A stretch of DNA of 64,000 nt from Elymus sibiricus (taxonomy: Eukaryota; Streptophyta; Magnoliopsida; Poales; Poaceae). The stretch is from assembly GCA_039707655.1 (NCBI GenBank), contig CM077665.1, positions 85,127,954-85,191,953 of the forward strand. The letters run 5' to 3'. The translations under genes and the position numbers were made by a program. Below, piece by piece: positions 54,950 to 64,000 of this stretch (the first letter of the stretch is position 1; each line of letters opens with the position of its first letter). Under the pieces are notes generated by a model, which saw only the letters and a program-made list of their open reading frames with translations, was not told the DNA's origin and made no database searches.

Positions 54950-55577
54950 ACTTTTTTTTTTTTTGCGAGAAAACTTTCGATCTATTCGTCTTCAATCATA
55001 ACAGTACAACGAACACCAGAAATAATAAAAATTACATCCAGATTCGTAGACCACCTAGCGACGACTATAAGTACTGAAGCGAGCCGAAGGCGCGCCGCCG
55101 TCATCGCCCCTCCATCGCCGGAGTCGGGTACAACTTGTTGTAGTAGACAGTCGGGAAGTCGTCGTGCTAAGGCCCCATAGGACCAGCGCACCAGAACAGC
55201 AACCGCCGCCGATGAAGAATAACGTAGATCGGAAGGATCCAACCCAAAGACACACGAACGTAGAAGAACAACGACGAGATCCGAGCAAATCCACCAAAGA
55301 TAGATCCGCCGGAGACACACCTCCACACGCCCACCAACGATGCTATACGCACCGCCGGAACGGGGGCTAGGCGGGGAGACCTTTATTCCATCTTCAGGGA
55401 GCCGCTGTCGTCTCGTCTTCCTGAGCAGGACACAAACCCTAACAAAACGGAAAGGAACGACTAAAATCGGAGCCCTCCCGCCGGCCCTTGGCAGGATCCA
55501 CCGCGCCCCCATGGCCCTAGGGCCACCGGAGACGAGGCGAACCTGCGGCAGCGCCGGCGAGAGGCAGGAACCCTAGC
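54950..55577 (-). mobile_element. Poly(A)-tailed retroposon, copy 2 (long)
   Basis: It starts with a run of T at about 54952 and aligns with copy 1 over its length. It continues further, through CAGGACACAAACCCTAAC and a GC-rich end to about 55577 (GGAACCCTAGC). On the minus strand this would be the 5' end of a transcript-like unit. I could not find a clear target duplication, so the right edge is approximate. Confidence 0.65.
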
Positions 55578-55673
55578 TTATCTTCACCGGTTTGGTTGTC
55601 TCTAAATTTAGATTTCTTTTTCTTTTCGTTAATTTATGAAGGGAGATATTGGACCGCTACGACCGGTTTATAA

Positions 55674-55964
55674 GTTTTTTTTAACACTGTACAGACGCAG
55701 ACGCTCATATCCTCACCCCTATGAACGCATGCACTCACATCCTATCCTTATGAACACCGCCAAGAGACTATGCCGACACATCATCTTGAGATTGATTAAG
55801 TCGTTACAGGCGACTTTGTAGTCGACTCCTCCCACTGAACACACAACGACGGAAGGGTTGAAATAAATTCAGAAAATGCGAGCACCTGGGTAAGTCTAAG
55901 ACTTGAATTCTGATGGACCGAGGATAACACTGTCTTCCTAGCCATCCAACCACATGTTGGTTCG
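55674..55964 (-). mobile_element. tRNA-derived SINE, 291 bp
   Basis: It is flanked by an exact 11-bp duplication, CCGGTTTATAA, at 55663-55673 and 55965-55975. The plus strand starts GTTTTTTTTAACACTGTACA, the complement of the A-rich tail. At the other end the minus strand has an A-box-like TGGTTGGATGGCTAGG and a B-box-like GAATTCAAGTCTT, as in a degenerate tRNA promoter. The sequence is of a type common in Triticeae (recognised from memory). Confidence 0.9.
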
Positions 55965-55975
55965 CCGGTTTATAA

Positions 55976-56590
55976 TTTTCTACCGTTAGGAAATAGCTTA
56001 GGGGTTCCATGACCAATGATAAGGGAAAATTATGCGGTATGTTTTATTTTATTTTATTTGTCATTTAGGTACGATGATAACATTGTGTGCTCAATTAGCT
56101 CCTAAAGGACTAACTGAAGCGACAACTTCATTTGTAAAATTAACATATAATCTTGCACCTGGCAGAAAGTGTCATGTTGAAGTAGAGCTCATATGCTTCT
56201 GCTATGAACAATCAGATCCAAATAATTCAAATAAAATCGAATTTTCGTCAACACATGACGTAACAGAACGGCATCCATGGTTGCGTGAAAAAAACAAATT
56301 GATACTCCAAAAATGCTTTTAAAAAAACTGTCTTTTTAGCATTTTTTTTCCTAGAGCAGTAAGAATGTTTCTTCCTCACGGAACTTTGCACATATGTGAA
56401 ACACTCAACACTGTTATTCAGCAACTAAAAAATGTTATTCATGTTTTTTGCACCGGTGCTTACATTTTCTCTCCCTTTGTTTTACTGTTTATCCGGGTGC
56501 ATGTGCACCAACAACAGCTTCATGTCCGCATGTAGCATAATTTTCTCAAATAAATTATGAATGATATTCTATTGAAAAGCCATTGCCATG
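55976..56590. other. Spacer, no supported gene
   Basis: A 96-codon plus-strand frame (56032-56322) is present but shows no recognisable domain. It lies in ordinary AT-rich sequence between a SINE and a retroposon. I see nothing else. Confidence 0.45.
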
Positions 56591-57202
56591 TTTTTTTTAC
56601 AAAAAAACTCAGATCTATTAAAAAAAGTTCACCAAAAGTACAAAGTACCCCAAACTTAATACAAATTACACCGAGGTTCCTGGACCACCAAACGACCATT
56701 GTCGCCACCAAAACGAGACGCCGATGTGCCATTGTCGCCTCTCCGATAATGGAGCCGGTCTGGCCTTGTCGATGACAGTCGAAAAGTCTTTTGTGCATGT
56801 GCCCCTATGGACCAGCACCATAGAGTCGCGGTCGTCAATGAACCCTTGAAACGATCTAAAGAACCTTACACTAAATCTCATCATTACGTACGCACAGCGA
56901 GAAACCCTAAACTCGCTTCTTTGAGGAGCTGGCAGGAATCTATGCCGGAGCTCCATCTAATCCATCCCGATGGATGAATTTGAGGAGGATCGGAGCCTTA
57001 AAAACTGACTCGGAGAAAAAGCACTCCATCCGTCCAAGCACTAAAACCCTAACCTATCTACTACCAAGGGCCAAGGCACCAGGATTACCCTCCCTGCCAC
57101 CGGCTGCCAAAGCGGGAGGCAGAGGGAAAGTGAATCCACGAGCTTGCCTGCGGAGATCCAGGAGAGGAAGGCTTTGCCGTGGTCGCGTTGCGAGAGAAGG
57201 TA
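56591..57202 (-). mobile_element. Poly(A)-tailed retroposon, copy 3 (diverged)
   Basis: It starts TTTTTTTTACAAAAAAACTC. The interior is parallel to copy 2 but well diverged (for example GACCACCAAACGAC against GACCACCTAGCGAC, and GACCAGCACC against GACCAGCGCACC). The flanks ATTGCCATG (56582-56590) and ATTGTCATG (57203-57211) are a 9-bp duplication with one mismatch. The length, about 612 bp, is similar to copy 2. Confidence 0.65.
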
Positions 57203-57902
57203 ATTGTCATGTTACTAAGTTCACTTAATATTTTATGTCATATTGAAATATTGAAAATTTTGTTTGCGGTTTTAAATCAAAATTAACAAAAAAAAGATCC
57301 TAAATAATAATAAAAAAATAGTGGGTTTACACTGAGATAGGTTCAAACAGAAAATAAACAAAAACTGATTGTAGATACCAATAAATCATATAATTATTGT
57401 TTTACATTGGAATAATCTCTAACATAAAATACACACAAAAAAACGACACACGCATGCGCATGCATGTGCTAGCAACACCAAGACAGGAACAAATGATGGT
57501 CGTTGTTTGTCCGGTGGCCTCGCCCGGTCCATGTCCGCGCCCACCCACGCACCCCAGCCAAAAGCAGACTATAGTAGGAGAGGCTCGTGACACACGGCGG
57601 GACCCTGCTCATGTTCCTCAGTGGGCGAGAGATTTTGTTCCATCTCAGTCGACTGTTGTCAGCTTGCGTGTAGCGTCGATTTCAGCACCCCGAACTACCG
57701 CTAGCTGCCGCCTGCTTCGGTGTTCTCGTGGGTCAGCACGGTTTTGGACTTGGACCAGATGAGTTGCGTGCTTTCAGAAGAGATCTCCACGTTGGGCAGC
57801 CCATTAGTTGATTTGCACACGCGACCATCATCTTCTTCTACCCGGCCTCTCCATTGTTACGATGAACACAACCATCTATATTGAACAGAAAAAACAGCTC
57901 AA
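57203..57902. other. Spacer, no supported gene
   Basis: AT-rich to 57450, then mixed sequence to 57900. One 121-codon frame (57397-57762) has no recognisable domain. No repeats are seen. Confidence 0.45.
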
Positions 57903-58745
57903 TCTTTACTCTTAAAGGGGGAGTTGGTAGCTTCTTTTTTGGGTTTTTTCGTCTCCCCTCCCACCTTCGTCTGGTTTTTTTTCGTCCGGTTTTCTTTCGT
58001 CCCTAGTCCCATCATCATATATTTAGTAATGTATTTATGTGAAAGAGTCAATCATCTAATGAATCTTTAAAGACCAAATCTAATGAATCAATCAATCTAA
58101 TTAATTAATTAACCTTATCATAAATGGCTCAATCACATTAATTAATATTTCCATACATCACCGAATTACATTAATTAACATTCCGTTTCAGGGTTTTTTC
58201 CGTCTCCGCTCCCACCTTAGGAGGAGGCGTTGGTAGCTTAGGTTCAAGGTTTTTTTCTGTCTCCCCTCTCACCTTCGTTTGGTTTTTCTCGTTCGGTTTT
58301 TCTCCGTCTCTCCTTCCATCATCATATATTTAGTAATCTTACTCATAAATGCTCGGTTGGTAGAATTGCATCCACGGTTTATTTTCGTCCGGTTTATTTT
58401 CGTCTAGTCTATTTTCGTCTCACGTCCCACCAATATCTCCTCACATTGGTTTTTTCACCATCCCATTAAAAACTTTACTAACATTTTTAAACTTTCCTAA
58501 TGAGACACGTTACAAACGGGCAGACAACAATAGCACTTACCAAATAATGAAATCAATTTCACGCATGTTTCCTAAACCAACACTTTCCTAACATGAAAAA
58601 GATCTCCCATCAATGCAATTTGTTTTAGGAAACAAATAACATATTTTAAGCAAACAAAATCCTTTCCACTCTTTCCTTGTAAACCAACACTTTCCTAACA
58701 TACAAATGATCTCTCATCAATTTATTTATTTTTGGAAATAAAATA
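57903..58745. repeat. Helitron-5'-like region with internal duplication
   Basis: At 57903 the sequence A|TCTTTACTCTTAAAG resembles the start of the element at 58746 (A|TCTCTACTCCTAAAG). Within it, a block of about 90 bp, GTCTCCCCTCCCACCTTCGT through ATCATCATATATTTAGTAAT (from 57951), recurs about 307 bp later (58258-58340). It could be the 5' end of an older or nested Helitron, or an alternative start of the same one. Confidence 0.45.
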
Positions 58746-61700
58746 TCTCTACTCCTAAAGACTCACTTCATAGGTTGTAGTTGGTTTTCGTTCGTTCCTG
58801 CCCTCCTTCGATCCCCCCTTGTCCACCGATTTTTTTTACATACAAAAGAACGTGCCCCCATACAAAAACCCCTCCTCCCGTCAGGCCGTCATCCAAAGTA
58901 CCCCAGCCAAAAGAACAGAGAAATAGCCATCCGCAACCATCCGAGCACCTAAATAAAAACAACACAACACCCGAGCGAATAAACTCTACGCATCGCCAGG
59001 CATCGCAAAATTCACGCATCGCCACTGTCGGCGTCGCCGTAATTCCCACGACGCCCCCCCCCCCATCGTACCCAACAAGGACGGATTCCACGGGTCAACG
59101 TGCAGCGCGCCGTCGGGGAAGGGGGCGTCGGAGCTTGTCGGGAGGCACGGAAGGACTATGGGAGTCCCGCCGGTGATCCGTGCCATGGGATCCGCAGTGC
59201 ACGTGGCCAAGGAGATGGAGCTGCCAGCCTACCTCCACATCACCCCAGCACGTGTGGATTCTTGGGCTACCTCAACTTGGATCAGCTTTTTTGAGAAAGG
59301 ATGCCTGCCATTCAAAGGTAAATGGTGCTCTTCAGTTTCGATGTTGTCTGATTTGGCTTGCAGTTTCTACAAATGATGTGAGGATTGGCTTTGGATAGTA
59401 GATGATCTGCTCCCGTGTCTAATTCCACATGTAGACAGATTTATGCGCTTCAAATGGTTTGTAATTTATAGAATTCACTATGGTACTTGTTCGTTCATGT
59501 ATATGTGGCGGGATTCTGATGGAGAAGATGAAGTCAACTACTAAGCTGAAAACGATTTTACATCATGGTTGGAAACGTAAAAGGGGAATCTTCGAGTAAA
59601 GGCATGTTCTACTGCAAACGAACTTCCCGAGGGATCTCATTGAAATTCAAAGTATGTTTCTTTTTTTATTCCTAGATTTTGAGCATCTTGAAGGTTCATC
59701 CCTTGATTTTCACTACAACATCGTGTTTTATGTTACAACCCATTTGAAGAGGAATTTCAGAGATACCTTCCCGCTTATATGGAAATGTTGCACAAGTGAA
59801 TTCCATGGATGTCTTTGATGAGGTAATATGTTTGTTGGACTTGTTCTTACTATTGACAATTATTCTCTTATTATAAATAATAATAATTATAATTAGTTTC
59901 ATTATAGTATCTTGTTATTGTGAGGCTTTTGCAGTTTTTCAATTAAAAAAAGTTTTGCAAGTATGTGGAAGTTGTGTTTATGAATGCTAGGCCAACGCTG
60001 CACCATCATGGATGGACGGGACAGTTTGGAGGCGGCGACCGACACCTACACCCCAACCCCTCGCTGGCACCCGTGTTGAACGATGCCGCCGGCGTGCCAA
60101 CGACTGACCTTGCATGGATGTCTCATCTTGGACCGATGCTGTAGGGGCAGCAACTCCACACCACCACAATATGGTAATGCAAATCCACCTCCCTTTTTTT
60201 GTTCTGAGTCAATGCTAATCATCTGACTAGAGTTGGTCAATGATAGAGGATTGGGTTTCTGGTTGCATTGTATATCTAAGTTATTTGTCTTGGTTTATTG
60301 GCAAAGAGAAACCAAGACCTTGTTGATTTGAGGCTAATATCTTGCTAATTTCAGTTATGGTATTGTGAAACCAAGACCTTGGAAAATACCGGTTTGTGTG
60401 CCTAATAAGTATTTGTGTGCAGTAAACCAAGATTTATGTTTTATACTTTTGACTTCTATACGTTACTGAATTAAAGATATACCAATGTTCAGGAGAAGAT
60501 GCAGTGTTGCAAACAACTCATTATTCTCATAGTAGCTAGGAAATAATCTTATATTATGAGTTATTGTACTCTTCACGTGTAATGTTATTATTTTTTGGAT
60601 AGTCGTAGTATTTATTTCTGCACATGTTTAATAAAATTCTTCAGGTTTGCATGGCGAGATTTCTTCAGCAAAGGAGAGATCTATCGGTGGTAGATTTTTG
60701 GCTTGCAATATCTATCTAATAGACTAATACCACTGAAGATAAATGTTCTTGCTCTGTGCTACTTGGATAATAGATCTGATGATGCTACTTGAAAATTGTA
60801 CCTGGATACGCGACATTCTGATGGTTGCATATATTAGAGAGAAAAAATGGACAAGGTATTGTATTTTTTTCTTGCCATCTTAGTTTTAAATAATTACCCG
60901 GTACCTTAGTACCTATAGATAATTTTTTTGTATAGCAAAGACGATAGCTAGATCATAAAATTGGCTGATTTGCGTGCCTGATTTGAAAGTAAAATTCGTA
61001 CTCATAGTGAGGCTTTTATCGCTCAATATGTCAGATGCTTACATTCTTGGGTGTTCATTGTATATCTTATTACAATGAGACATACTTCCCATTGTGTTAT
61101 CCCGCTAATGAATGTATCCAATTTATAATGTAGTGGTTCATGGAAAATACACAGGAGCTCCTGGGTGCTCCACACCCCCGTACGAATATTAAACCTAAAA
61201 AATACCCATTTTTTTAAAAAAAACTAAAATTTGAGGATAGCGAACCAGAGTTCTCAATCTACTCCCGTGTCAAGTTTCGTGAAAAAATACCAGGAAACGT
61301 ATCCGTGGCGAAGGAATTTCTGTTCGAAAAAAAAATCCATCCAAACAGTTTTTTTCTATACGTAGGAATTTTTTTTGTTGTTTGCCACAAATAGTTTTCC
61401 TGGTATTTTTCACGTAATTTCATACGGGAGTAGATTGGAAACCCATGTTTGATATCCCCAAATCCCAGATTTTTTTCAAATTTCTCGGTATTTTTTTGAG
61501 TTTAATGTTCGTATAGGGGTGTGGAGCACCCAAGTGCTATAAATCCGCTTCCCTAATTTCATGAACTAAGTAGGCGTTATAGAATTTTTCCTTTTCATTT
61601 TAATGGTGTATATGTACTCCTGCACAACATGCCTTCTTGCTTAATTACATCAACAGAACTGTTACACTAAAATTAAAAAGCTCTTATGTGACATTTACTT

Positions 61701-63438
61701 ATGTGATAATTTTGCACATTTTATCACTAGATCAGCTGCTTAATCTGTTCACTAAACTGCACATCACTTAATTACATTATTTATTGCAGAGCTTTTACTT
61801 GGTGTATGTTAAATAACAGTTTGTTATAGTGATACTTGGTTGTTGAAGGGTAGTAGCGTTACTCGGTATGAGAAGTTTTCAAACAGCACTAAGGAAACCA
61901 ATTCTCCTTTAGTTGTTCAGGATTTCTATTAATTCTATTGAACATACAATTTTCAGGCATTTACAATCAATTTGAATCACCAAAAAGCCTCCTCCATAAA
62001 AGGAGGGATGGGCATCGAGAGATTTACGAATGCCCCCGAGCACATTAGATTTTTTGAAAAGTAAAAGCAGTGGCAACCCAGTTGTTTGCACTGGTGTATA
62101 CTAGACATCTCCCTCTTCTTGGCATCCCTGATGGCTCTTGCCATTTTCTTATAGTAGTTACTTCTATGTTTTTATCAATAACTACACTAGATGTTCTTCT
62201 ACTTCTTCTACAGTCACATTCTTATGTTTAGGCTGTTATACTCTTACTTATTCCTTTTTAACACTGATCAGTTAAGAACATCAAATAAACCACGTCGGCG
62301 CATGTAGAATTTCGTCCAGTGTCTAAAAATAGTCATGTTATATACATGCAAGATGATGTTATAACCATATTCTAGAGAAGATCGTTGGAGGATGTCTGCA
62401 GCAGTATTGTGTTCACTATGCTCTCCACTAGCATGTCAGCATTACTTTTATCTTTCGAAGTTCCCAGGAATTAGAATTTAGATAGTGAAACTCCTTCAAA
62501 TGTTGAGTTTTTGAAGATTTTAATATGTATCTGCAACTTACAAGATGTTGTGTACCTTGCAAGGGTTGATCAATACTATTCTTTGTTTGAGGGGTCTCTT
62601 CTATTAAAATTTAGTACAAATAAAGTTGTGGCCAACACCTTATGGTATGTTATATTTGATCAGACCGACAAGCATATCACATATTTCATTGTCAAATATG
62701 CTTCATTGTTTCCCCATAGTGTAAATAGAGACGGGCCAGCAAGTTGTGCAGAATATGGATGCCAGTTCGCTCCCTTATTGATAATGCAATTCATGAAGGG
62801 AAATATGTCCTATTGAGAGATGATATCAGTATTTCTAGCATTTTTATACAACATATATTTTCCAATTTCTTGAAGCTACTATTTAGAGAATTATGTTTCA
62901 ATACAAATGTATTTTCAGAGAAAGCACGTTCAATCGCACGGGTGAAGTCGCTCAGGATGGACTAGAGCTGCATTTTGAATATTGTATAATTGAAGTACCA
63001 TCACATTTTTGTGTGTGGAATGTACCCATGTGACAATATTGATAGAAGTCACAAAGAGTTTATCTTAATAATTGATTGCATAGTATGAGATATTGCCATA
63101 AATTTTCATCTCTCGCCAGACATTTGGTAGCCCTTTTCATTATCTTTATTAGGGATGGTCAACCGGAGTTGGACAAGACACTTGGTGCTATCGTGCAAGG
63201 TCAAGGCTAGGAAAGAAAACATGGAGGAGAAAGGATCGTGGAAGGAAGTGGAATACTGTCATTGTGGTGGGCGATAAGAGGGAGGTGAGAGGACGATAAT
63301 GAGGAGATGCATTTATCTACCACTTGAGGAACATGAGATATCATCCCATGTGAATAGTCTATGACTCTCATGCCACATGAAATTTTTCTTCGTACACATA
63401 TTTTATTAGTCCGTGACTACGCACGGACATTATACTAG
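58746..63438 (+). mobile_element. Putative non-autonomous Helitron, 4.7 kb
   Basis: The 3' end has the Helitron pattern: a 7-bp hairpin GTCCGTG/CACGGAC (63409-63415 with 63422-63428), a short AT-rich spacer, then CTAG at 63435-63438 followed by T. The proposed 5' end is TC at 58746 preceded by A, so insertion would be between A and T. No Rep/helicase gene is visible. Between them is AT-rich sequence with short GC-rich pieces (59000-59320, 60000-60180) that may be captured gene fragments I cannot identify. The 5' end is the weak point, because a similar start lies at 57903. Confidence 0.6.
61155..61540. mobile_element. Foldback MITE with arms of about 190 bp
   Basis: The left arm begins near CTGGGTGCTCCACACCCC and the right arm ends near GGGGTGTGGAGCACCCA. 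The arms remain complementary inward through AATCTACTCCCGT (left) and ACGGGAGTAGATT (right) and TACCAGGAAA/TTTCCTGGTA, leaving a short centre near 61345. It has no coding capacity. I could not settle the target duplication; the long arms suggest a Mutator-type or other foldback element. Confidence 0.75.
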
Positions 63439-63718
63439 TAAGTACATAGTATATCAACTAAAAAGAAGATATGCCCTATATAAAAAAAATAAAAGGAATA
63501 CAACCAAAGAAAAAGACCACAATCGACCAAATAAACCAGCCAAACCAGTTGAATAACACATGTGGAACTATCTCTAGACGGTTGCAACAAAAGGTCATGA
63601 GCTCCCTAGCATCCATGCGCTAGAGTGATGACTACATGCAGACCAATGCAGTGGCCCTGAATACAACGCTGCAAAAAGTTAATAATCGAGATCTGTTAAA
63701 AACAGCCATACCGGCGGC
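63439..63718. other. AT-rich spacer after the Helitron end
   Basis: Host or older repeat sequence beginning at the T of the Helitron insertion site. No gene or repeat is recognised. Confidence 0.4.
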
Positions 63719-64000
63719 CGCCCCTCCGGCGCCGTCGGCCACCAGCCCGCCCCCGCCGCTGTCCCTGCTGGCCACCCTCCTCCACCCGCCCCTGCCGCTT
63801 CGCTGGGTGTCCCACCCCGCGCAGCTCCTGCCTTCAGAGCTGCCGCACCTGCAAGGGCCCGATCCAGATCCGGTCTATGCGGCTCTGCCGCCTCCCCCGC
63901 CCGGCGCCCTGCTGGCGCTGGAGTTGGCGCGGGCCGCATCCCCGTGCCCACTCCGGACCTGCACACCCGCGTTGCTTCCCCAACCACTGGCTTCAATGGG
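63719..64000. other. GC-rich segment, possibly coding, cut by the window end
   Basis: Composition changes abruptly from AT-rich to strongly GC-rich at about 63710. Both strands are open to the window end: a minus-strand frame of 105 codons (63996-63679) and a Pro/Leu-rich plus-strand frame. This could be an exon, the 5' part of a LINE, or a captured fragment. I recognise no domain and cannot choose a strand. Confidence 0.35.

Noticed and set aside
56032..56322. 96-codon plus-strand frame between SINE and retroposon
   Set aside because: No domain, no promoter or intron signals, and ordinary AT-rich surroundings. It is possible by chance, and I could not support it.
57397..57762. 121-codon plus-strand frame
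   Set aside because: No recognisable domain; the amino-acid composition changes along its length with base composition.
62511..62816. 101-codon plus-strand frame inside the putative Helitron
   Set aside because: No domain recognised and no exon signals; a captured fragment is possible but unsupported.

Overview
This is repeat-dense DNA of a large-genome grass, most likely a Triticeae species (wheat, Aegilops, barley or rye group). The basis is the set of element types: gag-protease Ty3/gypsy elements with tRNA-Asp primer sites, a Tat-lineage gypsy element with a TGGCGCGCCA primer site, a CACTA element with GGTCCCGGTTGGTG palindromes, Stowaway MITEs, and a tRNA-derived SINE. No bacterial or organellar genes are visible. 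All family assignments were read from the sequence without a database search.

Layout, left to right. (1) 1-8605: two related gypsy elements on the minus strand, both encoding gag-protease and no visible pol. (2) 8690-15095: a tandem array of a unit of about 610 bp, about ten copies, ending in a nested array of exact 87-bp steps. A 256-bp Stowaway MITE has inserted near its right end. (3) 15215-50233: one 11-exon plant gene on the plus strand for an ankyrin-repeat/TPR protein (426 codons when the exons are joined), stretched to 35 kb by transposons. Intron 7 holds a 12.65-kb CACTA element (18493-31146). The last five bases of exon 8 are the target site of a 13.08-kb Tat-lineage gypsy element (31283-44364). 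Intron 8 holds a 3.7-kb 5'-truncated LINE (44489-48184), itself hit by a hAT-type MITE. Intron 10 holds a second Stowaway MITE. Removing these leaves an ancestral gene of about 5.4 kb. (4) 50936-52030: an intact minus-strand gene for a secreted protein built almost wholly of Pro-Glu-Pro-Lys repeats. (5) 52575-57202: a locally duplicated gene-poor stretch with three copies of a poly(A)-tailed retroposon family and one SINE. (6) 57903-63438: a Helitron-like region containing a foldback MITE. (7) A GC-rich segment of unknown nature closes the window.

Two themes run through the window. First, the transposon boundaries are unusually readable: target duplications of 2, 3, 5, 8, 11, 14 and 15 bp can be seen, and three insertions can be checked against an empty site or an exact reading frame. 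Second, the coding regions of the gypsy and CACTA elements have decayed mainly through in-frame stops that fit single C-to-T (or G-to-A) changes, with few frameshifts. This suggests methylation-linked deamination. The host gene keeps every splice site and its frame in the exons, so its main lesion is the gypsy insertion at the edge of exon 8.
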